A DNA stretch of 64,000 bases from Mycoplana rhizolycopersici (GTDB taxonomy: Bacteria; Pseudomonadota; Alphaproteobacteria; Rhizobiales; Rhizobiaceae), in contig NZ_JABXYK010000001.1 of NCBI RefSeq assembly GCF_013378445.1, positions 310,001 through 374,000 of the forward strand, given 5' to 3'. Positions 39,485 through 48,774 of this stretch are shown here, one piece after another. Position 1 is the stretch's first letter; each line of letters opens with the position of its first letter. The translations under genes and the position numbers were made by a program. A model generated the notes under the pieces. The model ran no database searches, was not told the origin of the DNA, and worked only from the letters and a program-made list of their open reading frames with translations.

Positions 39485-40372
39485 CTAGACATGCCGCCGC
39501 ATGAACGCACCCGCGGCGACCAGCGCCTCACGCCCCGCCTTAAGGCGGGCGTTCCATAACGGCCAGGCGTGAATCATGCGCGGCCAGATCTCCAGCGTGA
39601 CTGCGACATCCGCCGCACCGGCGGCCTCCGCAAGCCGCGTCGCGTCGGCCAGAAGCGTCTCTGCCGACCCCACCTGGATCAAAAGCGGTGGCAACCCTTT
39701 GAGATCGGCATGAAGTGGCGAAACGCGTGGATCGCGGCGGTCGAAACCGGGGCCGAGATAAGCATCGGCAAGTTCCGCCAGATAGCCTGCGTGGATGATC
39801 GGATCGACGGAATCCTTGGTCGCAAGCGTCGCGCCCGATAGCGTCATGTCCGTCCAGGGCGAGATAAGCCAGCCGCAGGCCGGCCGCGCGGAGCCCTGGT
39901 CGCGCAGGATTGTCAGCAGGGCCAGGGTCATGCCGCCGCCGGCACTGTCGCCCCCGATGACGATGCGACCGGGGGAAAATCCGGCACGTTGCAGGAACCG
40001 CCATGCCTTCATGGCGTCGTCGAGGGCCGCCGGAAACCGGGCCTCCGGCGCAAGGCGATAGGCGAGCGCAAGCGTACGCATACCTGCCGCACGTCCGGCC
40101 TCTGTCACGAGACGCCGGTGGCTTCGGATCGAACCCGAGCAGTAGCCGCCGCCGTGAAAGAAGAGAAGGATCCGCGAGGCGTCGCTTCCCGGTGCGATGG
40201 ACCACTCCGCGGCGATGCCGTCGATATCGACCGCTTCCAGCGTGATATCATCCGCCACAGGCCAGACGGAGCCGATTTCGTCAAGGCGTTGCCGTCGCGC
40301 GGCCCAGCCGACGGGTCGCTCCTTGGAGGCGAGCAGTTCGCGAATGGCTTCGATTTCGCTTTGATCATCCAT
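39485..40372 (-). CDS. Alpha/beta hydrolase, hormone-sensitive-lipase-type esterase
   Basis: A 295-residue esterase of the HSL (family IV) group. The oxyanion motif HGGGYCSGS is at 73-81, the nucleophile S143 is in GDSAGG, and the catalytic histidine is probably in MIHAWPL near residue 270. These enzymes cleave short acyl esters; the natural substrate is unknown. The ATG at 40372 has GGAGGG seven bases upstream. A much longer open frame runs antisense or out of frame through the GntR gene and is not real. It lies 89 bp downstream of the GntR regulator on the same strand. Confidence 0.87.
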   Translation of the reverse strand: MDDQSEIEAIRELLASKERPVGWAARRQRLDEIGSVWPVADDITLEAVDIDGIAAEWSIAPGSDASRILLFFHGGGYCSGSIRSHRRLVTEAGRAAGMRTLALAYRLAPEARFPAALDDAMKAWRFLQRAGFSPGRIVIGGDSAGGGMTLALLTILRDQGSARPACGWLISPWTDMTLSGATLATKDSVDPIIHAGYLAELADAYLGPGFDRRDPRVSPLHADLKGLPPLLIQVGSAETLLADATRLAEAAGAADVAVTLEIWPRMIHAWPLWNARLKAGREALVAAGAFMRRHV

Positions 40373-40461
40373 GTCGGCACCCTCCGGAAACGGTATCCTG
40401 CAGGACGCAGAGCGCAACTTTCCCACCGAAAGGCGACACGGGCAACCGCAGCCGAATTCTG

Positions 40462-41211
40462 CTATTGCCGGGCCAGTCGCAGCAGGTTCTCGATCGCGGC
40501 CCGCTCGAACCCCCCGATCCCCTCGCAAATATCGGCATTGATCGCCTCGGCGACCGCATCCGCGTCGCGCTTGCGCAAAGCGGCAATCGCCTCCTGATGG
40601 CGATCGACAAAATAGAGCAGCGCGACGTGCTCCATCGCGATCCCCAGGAAAGGACCGAGTTGCAGCCAGACGCTTTCCACCATCGGCATGATGATCTGGT
40701 CGGGATTGGCGGTATAGAGCGTGCGGTGGAATTCCTGGTTCAGCAGCAGCGCGGTCGCATTGTCCTTGCGAGCGATCGCCTCGTCCTGCGCCGTATCGAT
40801 CTCCACGAGCCGGTCGATCTGCCGCTCGGTGATATGGGCGACCGCGCGTCGGGCGGCATGCTTCTCCAGCACGGCGCGCAGCGCGATCAGTTCGCCGAAG
40901 CGCTCGGCCGTCATCTTCGGCACCATGATGCGGCGGTTGTCCAGCACCTTCAGCGCCCCTTCGGAGGACAGTCTCCGCAGCGCTTCGCGCACCGGCGTGG
41001 GACTGCTTTCCATCGCCTCCGCGATGCCGCGGATGGTCAGCGATTCGCCCGGACGGATCGAACCGACCATGATCGCCTGACGCAGGCGCCGATGGGCGTA
41101 TTCGTGGGTCGTCATCCCGTCCGGCCGCGCCAGCGGCTCCAGTATTAGTGCTCCCAAGGTCCCCTCCTGAGCAGCCCGAGGCGTATCCGGCGCAAGGACA
41201 GCGCCCGTCAT
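40462..41211 (-). CDS. GntR/FadR-type (FCD) transcriptional regulator
   Basis: A 249-residue regulator with a winged helix-turn-helix at about residues 35-105 (YAHRRLRQAIMVGSIRPGES, SPTPVREALRRLSSEGAL) and an all-helical FCD ligand domain with metal-type histidines (EFHRTLY, ITERQIDRL). It is divergent from puuA-puuB with about 125 bp between, and that gap contains GTGATC-type palindromes. Control of the putrescine genes is therefore likely, with putrescine or a gamma-glutamyl derivative as a possible effector. Confidence 0.87.
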   Translation of the reverse strand: MTGAVLAPDTPRAAQEGTLGALILEPLARPDGMTTHEYAHRRLRQAIMVGSIRPGESLTIRGIAEAMESSPTPVREALRRLSSEGALKVLDNRRIMVPKMTAERFGELIALRAVLEKHAARRAVAHITERQIDRLVEIDTAQDEAIARKDNATALLLNQEFHRTLYTANPDQIIMPMVESVWLQLGPFLGIAMEHVALLYFVDRHQEAIAALRKRDADAVAEAINADICEGIGGFERAAIENLLRLARQ

Positions 41212-41264
41212 GTCCCGGTCTTACCAGCTTGACCGAAAACAAGTAAGTGTGCATATTTTGGAAA

Positions 41265-41294
41265 TGTGATCACAAAAATCAATATGTGATATCG
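41265..41294. promoter_or_regulatory. Candidate GntR operators in the puuA promoter
   Basis: A perfect palindrome TGTGATCACA (41265-41274) is followed about 10 bp later by the half-site-like ATGTGATATC (41284-41293). Both lie in AT-rich DNA 40-70 bp before the puuA start. GntR/FCD proteins bind short palindromes of this size. Confidence 0.5.
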
Positions 41295-41335
41295 GAAAAA
41301 TACAGTCGCTTTCAGCAAGAAGATTTGGGGGGTTC

Positions 41336-42685
41336 ATGTCCGAAACCGAAGACAACGCCTGGCTTGTAAACGCGGAATCGGTGGAGAGCATCCAGGCGGT
41401 CGTCTGCGACCTGAATGGCATCCTTCGCGGCAAGCGCGTTCCGGTCGGACAGGCGAAAAAGATCCTCGAGGGCGGCATCCGCATGCCGCTCTCGATCGTC
41501 GGCGTCGACATCTGGGGAGAGGACATCGTCGGCTCCTCGCATGTCTTTGCCAGCGGCGACATGGACGGCATCTGCAGCCCCACAGGCCGCGGCGCGCTGC
41601 CGGTCAACTGGACGCTGAAGCCGAGCGCGGTGGTGCCGTTGTGGCTGTTCAAGGAGACGGGTGAGCCCTTTCTGGCCGACCCGCGCCAGGCGCTTGCCCA
41701 TATCGTGCGGCAATACCACGAGCTGGGACTTCGCCCGGTCGTCGCCTCGGAGATGGAATTCTACCTGATCGATTCCGAGCCGGACCACGCCGAGCCGCCG
41801 ATCTCGCCCTACACCGGCAAGCGCCTCGATTCCGATGCGATCCTTTCGATCGACGAACTCGACGATTTCGGCCAGTTCTTCTCCGACGTCTATGCCGAAT
41901 GCGAACGCCAGAACGTGCCGGCCGATTCGGCGGTGGCGGAAAACGGCATCGGCCAGTTCGAGATCAACCTCATGCACACCGACGATCCGCTGAAGGCGGC
42001 GGACGATGCCCTGTTCTTCAAGCGCATCATCAAGGGGGTTGCACGCAAGCACGGCTTTGCCGCCACCTTCATGGCCAAGCCTTACGGCATGCGCTCCGGC
42101 AGCGGCATGCACGTGCATTTCAGCCTGGTCGACGAGGCCGGCAACAACGTCTTCGACGACGGAACGGCGGAAGGCTCCGATATCATGCGCCACGCCGTGG
42201 CGGGCCTGACACGCGGCATGGCCGAATCCACGCTCCTGTTCGCCCCGCACTTCAACTCCTATCGCAGGCTTCGGCCCGACACCCACGCGCCGACCTCGGT
42301 CACCTGGGGCTACGAAAACCGCACGGCCGCGATCCGCATCCCCGGCGGCAAGCCGTCGTCCCGCCGCATCGAACACCGCGTGGCCGGCGCCGATGCCAAC
42401 CCCTATCTGGTCATGGCCGGCATTCTCGGCGCCGCCCTGGTCGGCATCCGCAACAAATGGGAACCGCCAACGCCGGTCGCCGGCCGCGCCTACCAGACCA
42501 AGGCACCGCGCATCCCGAGCGAATGGGGCTCCGCGGTCACTGCCTTCGAGAACGGGGCGATCGTTTCCGAGATCTTCGACCAGGAACTGCGCTCTATGCT
42601 GATCGCCTGCAAGCGGCAGGAGATCGCCGGCTTCTCCGAGCAGGTGACCGACTTCGAATTCAGCGCCTATCTGGAAATCGTCTGA
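41336..42685 (+). CDS. puuA: Gamma-glutamylputrescine synthetase PuuA (glutamine-synthetase family)
   Basis: A 449-residue glutamine-synthetase-like ligase. The metal and ATP motifs are VASEMEFYLID, AENGIGQFEINL, GSGMHVHFSL and PGGKPSSRRIEHR. It lacks the regulatory C-terminal adenylylation region of GlnA and begins with an N-terminal domain typical of PuuA/GlnA3-type enzymes. It joins glutamate to putrescine (or another amine) with ATP. The next gene, overlapping by one base, encodes the matching oxidase PuuB. A GGGGGG tract lies just before the ATG. Other amine substrates such as ethanolamine or aminoalcohols cannot be excluded. Confidence 0.85.
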   Translation: MSETEDNAWLVNAESVESIQAVVCDLNGILRGKRVPVGQAKKILEGGIRMPLSIVGVDIWGEDIVGSSHVFASGDMDGICSPTGRGALPVNWTLKPSAVVPLWLFKETGEPFLADPRQALAHIVRQYHELGLRPVVASEMEFYLIDSEPDHAEPPISPYTGKRLDSDAILSIDELDDFGQFFSDVYAECERQNVPADSAVAENGIGQFEINLMHTDDPLKAADDALFFKRIIKGVARKHGFAATFMAKPYGMRSGSGMHVHFSLVDEAGNNVFDDGTAEGSDIMRHAVAGLTRGMAESTLLFAPHFNSYRRLRPDTHAPTSVTWGYENRTAAIRIPGGKPSSRRIEHRVAGADANPYLVMAGILGAALVGIRNKWEPPTPVAGRAYQTKAPRIPSEWGSAVTAFENGAIVSEIFDQELRSMLIACKRQEIAGFSEQVTDFEFSAYLEIV

Positions 42686-43995
42686 TGACCAAGAACGACC
42701 GATCCTATGCCGGCGACGGCAGCTATCCCGGCAGCTACTATGCCGCTTCCCGAAACATCGACCGCCCGCCCCGTATTCTGGAGGGAGACGTGCGGGCGGA
42801 CGTCGCCGTTCTCGGCGCCGGCTATTCCGGCATGTCGACGGCGATCCATCTCGCCGAACTCGGCTACAAGGTCGTCGTCGTCGAGGGCGCAGGCGTCGGC
42901 TGGGGCGCTTCGGGACGGAACGGCGGCCAGGTCGTGAACGGCCTGAACGCCAGCCTCGACACGATCAGGCGCCGCTACGGCGAGGCGGCCGGCGCCTTTG
43001 TCGGCAGCCTCGTTCAGGAAGGCGGCAAGATCATCCGCCGCATCGTCAGCCAGTACGGCATCGAATGCGATCTGAAGCCGGGCAACATCTATGCCGCCTA
43101 CACGGCAGCGCATATGAAGGAGCTAGAGTACAAGAAAGCGCTCTGGAAGAGCTACGGCATGGATGACCACGAGCTTCTCGACAAGGAAGCCATCCGCAAG
43201 CTCGTCAACACCGACGCCTATGTCGGCGGCATGCTCGATACGACCGGCGGCCACATGCACCCGCTCAATCTCGTCCTTGGCGAGGCCGCCGCGCTCGAAA
43301 CGCTCGGAGGCATTGTCTACGAACAATCGCCAGTGACCAAGGTCGAGCACGGGGCGGAAAAGCCAGTGCTGCACACGGCTAGGGGACGGGTGACGGCCAA
43401 TGTCGCCGTCCTCTGCGGCAATGCCTATCTCGGCGACGTGGTGCCCAAGCTCGTCTCACGCGTCATGCCGGTCTCCACCCAGATGATCGCGACCGAGCCG
43501 CTCGGTGCCGAGCGGGCCGACGCGCTGATTCCGAGCGACATGTGCGTGGAAGATGTGCGCTACATCCTCGACTACTTCCGCCTTTCGGCCGACAAGCGGA
43601 TGATTTTCGGCGGCGGCACGGTCTATGGCGGCACCGATCCGGCCGATGTGCGCGCCAAGCTGAAGCCCAACCTCGAGAAGGTCTTCCCCTCCTTGAAGGA
43701 CGTGAACATCGACTATGCGTGGAGCGGAAACTTTGCGCTTTCCTTCTCGCGCGTGCCGCAGATGGGCAAGATCGGCAGGAACACTTACTTCGCCCACGGC
43801 TATAGTGGCCACGGCGTCACCGGCTCCCATCTCTTCGGCAAGATCCTGAGTGAAGCCATTCATGGCGACGTCAGCCGGTTCAGCCAGTTCGAAAAGCTGC
43901 CCTGGATCCCGTTCCCCGGCGGACGCATGTTCCGCGCCCAGTATTCGACGGTCGGCTCGTGGTGGTACCAGTTCAAGGACGCCTTCGGTCTCTGA
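42685..43995 (+). CDS. puuB: Gamma-glutamylputrescine oxidase PuuB
   Basis: A 436-residue DAO-family flavoprotein. The N-terminal SYPGSYYAASRN segment is characteristic of PuuB, the FAD motif is VAVLGAGYSGMSTAIHLAELG, and GWGASGRNGGQVVNG follows. The C-terminal GYSGHGVTGSHLFGK closes the FAD site. It oxidises gamma-glutamylputrescine to the aminobutyraldehyde, releasing ammonia and H2O2. Its ATG overlaps the puuA stop codon (TGATG), so the pair is translationally coupled. puuC and puuD are not next to it. Confidence 0.88.
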   Translation: MTKNDRSYAGDGSYPGSYYAASRNIDRPPRILEGDVRADVAVLGAGYSGMSTAIHLAELGYKVVVVEGAGVGWGASGRNGGQVVNGLNASLDTIRRRYGEAAGAFVGSLVQEGGKIIRRIVSQYGIECDLKPGNIYAAYTAAHMKELEYKKALWKSYGMDDHELLDKEAIRKLVNTDAYVGGMLDTTGGHMHPLNLVLGEAAALETLGGIVYEQSPVTKVEHGAEKPVLHTARGRVTANVAVLCGNAYLGDVVPKLVSRVMPVSTQMIATEPLGAERADALIPSDMCVEDVRYILDYFRLSADKRMIFGGGTVYGGTDPADVRAKLKPNLEKVFPSLKDVNIDYAWSGNFALSFSRVPQMGKIGRNTYFAHGYSGHGVTGSHLFGKILSEAIHGDVSRFSQFEKLPWIPFPGGRMFRAQYSTVGSWWYQFKDAFGL

Positions 43996-44031
43996 GCACG
44001 TCGCCGCCCGAAACGGTACGGCTGGAAAACG

Positions 44032-44069
44032 GGAGAGGCCGGCGGATCGCTCCGCCGGCCTCTCCTTTT
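44032..44069. terminator. Strong terminator after puuB (bidirectional with purU)
   Basis: A 15-bp perfect stem (44032-44046 with 44051-44065) around a TCGC loop is followed by TTTTGTC on the plus strand. On the minus strand the tail is CGTTTTCC, so it may also end the convergent purU transcript. Confidence 0.9.
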
Positions 44070-44088
44070 GTCTTCGCAGGATGGGCAA

Positions 44089-44973
44089 TCAGCCCATGCG
44101 TTCGGACTTGTAGGATCCCGGGCTTGCCGGGAAGACGATGGTCTTGTTGCCGTTCATGAACACGCGGTGGTGGATATGGGCATGCACGGCGCGGGCGAGA
44201 ACCTGGCTCTCCACGTCGCGGCCGATCGACACATAGTCCTCCGCGCTCTGAGCATGGGTGATGCGGGCCACGTCCTGCTCGATGATCGGACCCTCGTCGA
44301 GATCCTCGGTGACGTAATGGGCCGTCGCCCCGATCAGCTTCACGCCGCGCTCGAAGGCCTGCTTGTAGGGGTTGGCGCCCTTGAACGACGGCAGGAACGA
44401 GTGGTGGATGTTGATGATCCGGCCCGACATCTTCTTGCAGACCGCGTCGGAAAGCACCTGCATGTAGCGGGCGAGCACGATCAGCTCGGCGCCCGACTGC
44501 TCGACCACTTCCATCAGCCGCGCCTCGGCCTGCGGCTTGTTCTCCTTCGTCACCTTGATGTGGTGGAAGGGGATGTCATGGTTGACGATGACCTTCTGGT
44601 AGTCGAAATGGTTGGAGACGACGCCGACGATGTCGATCGGCAGCGCGCCGATCTTCCAGCGGTAAAGCAGGTCGTTGAGGCAATGGCCGAAACGCGACAC
44701 CATGAGCATCACCTTCATGCGCTCCTCGCTGTCGTGGAATTGCCAGGTCATGGCAAACTTCTTGGCGACCGGCACGAAGCCTTCGATGAGGTCGGCCTCG
44801 GTGGCCCCCTCCTGGCTGATGAAGGTCAGCCGCATGAAGAACAGCCCTGTTTCGAGGTCGTCGAATTGCGAGCTGTCGACGATGTTGCACCCCTTGTCGG
44901 CAAGATAGGTCGTGATCGCGGCGACGATGCCGCGGGTCGATACGCAAGATACGGTCAGTACATAGCTCTTCAT
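44089..44973 (-). CDS. purU: Formyltetrahydrofolate deformylase PurU
   Basis: A 294-residue enzyme that hydrolyses 10-formyltetrahydrofolate to tetrahydrofolate and formate. An N-terminal ACT domain (about 1-80, VLTVSCVSTRGIVAAITTYL) precedes the formyltransferase-fold domain. The catalytic residues N188, H190 and D226 lie in GRIINIHHSFLPSFKGANPY and EDLDEGPI. The ATG at 44973 has GAGAGTGG upstream; the longer open frame has no family sequence. It converges with puuB and is divergent from the YigZ-type gene. Confidence 0.95.
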   Translation of the reverse strand: MKSYVLTVSCVSTRGIVAAITTYLADKGCNIVDSSQFDDLETGLFFMRLTFISQEGATEADLIEGFVPVAKKFAMTWQFHDSEERMKVMLMVSRFGHCLNDLLYRWKIGALPIDIVGVVSNHFDYQKVIVNHDIPFHHIKVTKENKPQAEARLMEVVEQSGAELIVLARYMQVLSDAVCKKMSGRIINIHHSFLPSFKGANPYKQAFERGVKLIGATAHYVTEDLDEGPIIEQDVARITHAQSAEDYVSIGRDVESQVLARAVHAHIHHRVFMNGNKTIVFPASPGSYKSERMG

Positions 44974-45266
44974 CGGTTCCACTCTCGCTGTCGATATGCC
45001 CGCAGCTCCCCGCTGCGGCCGGATCGGGTGCCTGGCTCCCATTCGCGCGGCCGGCGTCGATATCTCAACCGCCAGCCTCTTTTGCAAGGCCCGTGTGTCA
45101 GCGAAGCTATGTCGAGCCAAAAAAGCGGGCGCACCGGTTCGCGACATCGAATGAAAGGAAAGAGGCAAGCACTGGCAAGACGGCCCGCGTTCTGCGACAA
45201 GACCCTCGTTTCCGGCGGCATACGAGCCCCCGGCAGTGACTTTTGCATCGAAGGAGGCGCCTCGCC

Positions 45267-45854
45267 GTGTTCACGCTCAAAGCCGTCTCGACTTTTGAAC
45301 AGGACATCAAGAAGAGCCGCTTCCTCGCCGCGGCCGGCCCGATCGATAGCGAACAGGCGGCAAGGGACTTCATCGCAGCGCACGCGCACGCCGATGCCAA
45401 CCACAACTGCTTCGCCTGGCGGCTGGGACAGGTCTATCGCTTCAGCGACGACGGCGAGCCGAGCGGCACCGGCGGCAAGCCGATCCTGCAGGCCATCGAC
45501 GGGCAGGCGCTCGATGGCGTCGCAGTCGTGGTCACCCGCTGGTTCGGCGGCATCCTTCTTGGCAGCGGCGGCTTGATCCGCGCCTATGGCGGCACGGCAG
45601 CGCTTTGCCTGCGGGCGATGGAGAAAGTGGAACTCGTCGCGCGCATCGAAGCCAGAATCACCTGCGTCTTCGCCGATCTCGCGCTGGTAAAGGCGCGCCT
45701 TGCGGCACTCGGCGACGTGCGCGTCGACAGCGAGACCTTCCTCGCCACCGGCGCCGAACTCGTCGTGGCACTGCCTGAAGCGCAAGTCGACGACATTGTG
45801 CGGATGCTGATTGACATCACCGCCGGAAGGACCACCGTGGCATTGCAGGCTTGA
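45267..45854 (+). CDS. YigZ/IMPACT-family (UPF0029) protein
   Basis: A 195-residue protein with the UPF0029/IMPACT N-terminal domain: KKSRFLA, the SDDGEPSGTGGKPIL motif and VVVTRWFGGILLGSGGLIRAYGG. A smaller C-terminal domain is of the DUF1949 type. E. coli YigZ is of this family and eukaryotic IMPACT proteins affect translation stress signalling, but the bacterial role is not settled. I chose the GTG at 45267, which has GGAGG nine bases upstream. It lies 178 bp upstream of kdpD in the same direction, with no evident link. Confidence 0.88.
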   Translation: MFTLKAVSTFEQDIKKSRFLAAAGPIDSEQAARDFIAAHAHADANHNCFAWRLGQVYRFSDDGEPSGTGGKPILQAIDGQALDGVAVVVTRWFGGILLGSGGLIRAYGGTAALCLRAMEKVELVARIEARITCVFADLALVKARLAALGDVRVDSETFLATGAELVVALPEAQVDDIVRMLIDITAGRTTVALQA

Positions 45855-46032
45855 TCGTTGAGGCCAGGAGAAATATGAAGCCCGGCCCGCGCCATCGGCT
45901 TTTCTGACTGCGGGCGACACGCAATGCATCGAAGTTTGCGCTGATGCATATGGCCGTTTGCGCGCAAAAGAGCGTTAATGTCACAACGTCGGCGTTCCGG
46001 CGGCACAGGCATTGAAGGAATTGAGGCCAGTC

Positions 46033-48720
46033 ATGGCGGATACCGACCGAGAGACGAAACGCCCCGATCCCGACGCGCTCCTGGCACTGGCCGACAGCGA
46101 ACGACGCGGCAAGCTGACGATCTTTCTCGGTGCCGCCCCCGGCGTCGGCAAGACCTTCGCCATGCTCGCCAGGGCCCAGCAGGCCAGGGCAGAGGGCGCG
46201 GAAGTGCTCGTCGGCCTGGTCGAGACCCATGGCCGCATGGAAACGCAAAACCTTTTGTCCGGCCTTCAGGTGCTGCCGCGCCGCCAGGTCGAGTATAAGG
46301 GCTACGTCCTCGAAGAATTCGACCTCGATGCGGCGCTCGCTCTGAAGCCGCAAACGATCATCGTCGACGAGCTGGCCCACAGCAACCCGGAAGACAGCCG
46401 CCATCCCAAGCGCTATCAGGATATAGAGGAGCTTATCGACGCCGGCATCGACGTCTGGACGGCGATGAACATCCAGCACCTCGAAAGTCTTTCGGACGTG
46501 GTGGCACAGATCACCGGCACGCCCGTTCGCGAGCGGGTTCCCGACGGCGTCCTCAACCGTGCAGACGAGGTGATCCTCGTCGATCTCCCCCCTGCGGATC
46601 TGATCAAGCGGCTGAACGAAGGCAAGGTCTACGTTCCCGAAAGTGCCGCGCGCGCGATCGAGAACTTCTTCCGGGTCGGAAACCTGACTGCGCTGCGCGA
46701 GTTGGCGCTACGCCGCACCGCCGAGCGCATCGACGACCAGGTGGTCAACTATCTCAAGCAGAACGCGATCGAAGGCGCCTGGGCCGCATCCGAACGCCTG
46801 CTGGTCTGCATCGGCCCGGACCAGCTATCCGAGAAGGTGGTTCGCACCGCGAGCCGGCTGGCGACGGGCCTCAACGCCTCCTGGACCGTCGTCTGCATAG
46901 AACGCGCCGACAGGGACACCGGAGACAGCGAAGCCGTCCGGCGCCTGGACGCAAACTTCAGGCTCGCCGAACAGCTCGGCGCCGACACCCGTCGCATCAT
47001 CGGCACGGACTTCGTCGCCGAAATCCTCAAATTCGCACGCCGCGAACACGTGACCCAGATCGTCATCGGCGCGCATGACCAGCCGCTCTGGAAGCTGTTC
47101 GTACGCCGGTCGCTGGCGGATTCGCTCGTAAAGGAGGCGGGCGGGGTCGCCGTGCATCTCGTCACGGCTGATCAGGATGAAACGCCGAGGAAGAGCAACA
47201 AGGCCCCTGCGACCTTCAGCCCCCGCTCGCTGGCCCGTCCCTTCGGCATCGCCTTCGCCACGGTCGGCGCGGCCACCCTCGTCGGTCGTGCCATCACCGC
47301 AATGATCGAACTGCCCAACCTCGGTCTGTTGTTTCTGATGGCGGTCCTGGTGGCCGCCGCGCTGGAAGGCTATGCCGCTGCCTTCGCCGCCGCGTTCCTG
47401 TCGCTGTTTGCCTACAACTATTTCTTCATCGACCCGCTGCATACGCTGGCCGTCGCCAAGCCGCATGCCATCTTCGCGCTCGTCGTCTTTCTCGCAGCAG
47501 CCGTGCTGGCCGGCAGCCTCGCTGCGCGCATCCGCGACCAGGCCAAGGCTGCCTATGGGCGGGCGGCTGCGATGCAGGCGCTCTATGATTTTTCGCGCAA
47601 GCTTTCCGGCACGCTCAAGACCGACGACGTGCTTTGGGCATCGGTGTCGCAACTGCAGGCAAGCCTGAAGCGCAACGCCGTATTGCTGCTGCCCGAAGGC
47701 GCGGAACTGAACCTGTCGGCCGCGTGGCCGCCGGACACCGAGCTTGGGGTTTCCGACATGGCGGCGGCCCGCTGGGCGCTCGACAAGCAGGAGATGGCAG
47801 GCCACGGCACAGCCACGCTGCCCAACAGCACCTTCCAGTTCCGCCCGCTCACAAGCCCGCAGGGGCCGGTCGGCGTTTGCGGCATCGGCATGACCGAAGG
47901 TGACCTCGACATCAACGAGGAGCGCACGCTGGCTGCGATCCTCGACCAGACGACCGTCGCGATCGACCGCTCGTGCCTGTCGCGCAAGAGCCTCGAGCAG
48001 GCGGCGCGGCTGGAGGGCGAGCGCTTCCGCACGGCAATGCTGTCCTCCATCACCCACGACCTCAGGACGCCCGTCGCGGCAATTGCCAGCGCGGTCAGGA
48101 TCCTGAAGGACCGCGGCGGCGAGATTGCCCCGGACGAGCGCCGGGCGGTGGTCGAGACGCTGGAGACAGAAAGCGACCGGCTTGGCCGTTTCGCCGGCAA
48201 CCTTGCCGACATGACCCGCATCGAGACCGGAACGCTGAGCCCGAGGCGCGACCCGGTAGACGTCGACGAGGTGGTGCGCACGGCGGTCGAACGCGCGCGC
48301 AAGCTTTTCCCCGGCCAGGCATTCGAGGCCAGTATCGCGCCAGGCCTGCCAAGGATGACCGGCGACGCGGGGCTGCTGTCGCAGACGCTCGCCAACCTGC
48401 TGGACAACGCCAGGCGCTACGGGGCCGACGAACCGATCAGCGTCTATGCGCGCAAGGAAGGCAACGAGATCGTGATCTCGGTCACGGACCAGGGCAAGGG
48501 TATCAAGCCTGTCGATCTCGATCGCGTGTTCGAGAAGTTCTATCGCCGCGGCCATGTCGACGGTCGGCCGGTGGGTTCCGGCCTCGGCCTGCCGATCTCA
48601 AAGGGTTTCACCGAGGCGATGGGCGGACACATAAAGGCGGAAAGTCCGGCAATGAAGCGCCGCGGCACGCGGATCACGCTGCGCTTTCCGGCCCTCGTTC
48701 CCGAAAGTGAATCTTCATAA
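46033..48720 (+). CDS. kdpD: Osmosensitive K+ sensor histidine kinase KdpD
   Basis: A complete 895-residue KdpD. It has the N-terminal KdpD domain with Walker A GAAPGVGKT (33-41) and the DELAHSN Walker-B-like segment, a universal-stress-like domain (about 250-370), a four-helix DUF4118 membrane block (about 400-500), a GAF-type domain, HisKA with the phosphorylated H675 (SSITHDLRTP), and the HATPase with N, G1 and G2 boxes. KdpD senses K+ limitation and normally phosphorylates KdpE to induce kdpFABC. Neither kdpE nor kdpFABC flanks it here; the neighbours are a YigZ-type gene and a convergent AraC gene. The ATG at 46033 is preceded by AAGGAATTGAGG. Confidence 0.93.
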   Translation: MADTDRETKRPDPDALLALADSERRGKLTIFLGAAPGVGKTFAMLARAQQARAEGAEVLVGLVETHGRMETQNLLSGLQVLPRRQVEYKGYVLEEFDLDAALALKPQTIIVDELAHSNPEDSRHPKRYQDIEELIDAGIDVWTAMNIQHLESLSDVVAQITGTPVRERVPDGVLNRADEVILVDLPPADLIKRLNEGKVYVPESAARAIENFFRVGNLTALRELALRRTAERIDDQVVNYLKQNAIEGAWAASERLLVCIGPDQLSEKVVRTASRLATGLNASWTVVCIERADRDTGDSEAVRRLDANFRLAEQLGADTRRIIGTDFVAEILKFARREHVTQIVIGAHDQPLWKLFVRRSLADSLVKEAGGVAVHLVTADQDETPRKSNKAPATFSPRSLARPFGIAFATVGAATLVGRAITAMIELPNLGLLFLMAVLVAAALEGYAAAFAAAFLSLFAYNYFFIDPLHTLAVAKPHAIFALVVFLAAAVLAGSLAARIRDQAKAAYGRAAAMQALYDFSRKLSGTLKTDDVLWASVSQLQASLKRNAVLLLPEGAELNLSAAWPPDTELGVSDMAAARWALDKQEMAGHGTATLPNSTFQFRPLTSPQGPVGVCGIGMTEGDLDINEERTLAAILDQTTVAIDRSCLSRKSLEQAARLEGERFRTAMLSSITHDLRTPVAAIASAVRILKDRGGEIAPDERRAVVETLETESDRLGRFAGNLADMTRIETGTLSPRRDPVDVDEVVRTAVERARKLFPGQAFEASIAPGLPRMTGDAGLLSQTLANLLDNARRYGADEPISVYARKEGNEIVISVTDQGKGIKPVDLDRVFEKFYRRGHVDGRPVGSGLGLPISKGFTEAMGGHIKAESPAMKRRGTRITLRFPALVPESESS

Positions 48721-48774
48721 GCCGGCTAATAACTTCGATGTGACGACTGGATTCACGTGAAGCAAATGCGGTCG

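Noticed and set aside
40373-41254. N-terminal extension of the esterase to 589 codons
   Set aside because: It overlaps the GntR gene in another frame; the GGAGGG before the ATG at 40372 and family length fix the start there.
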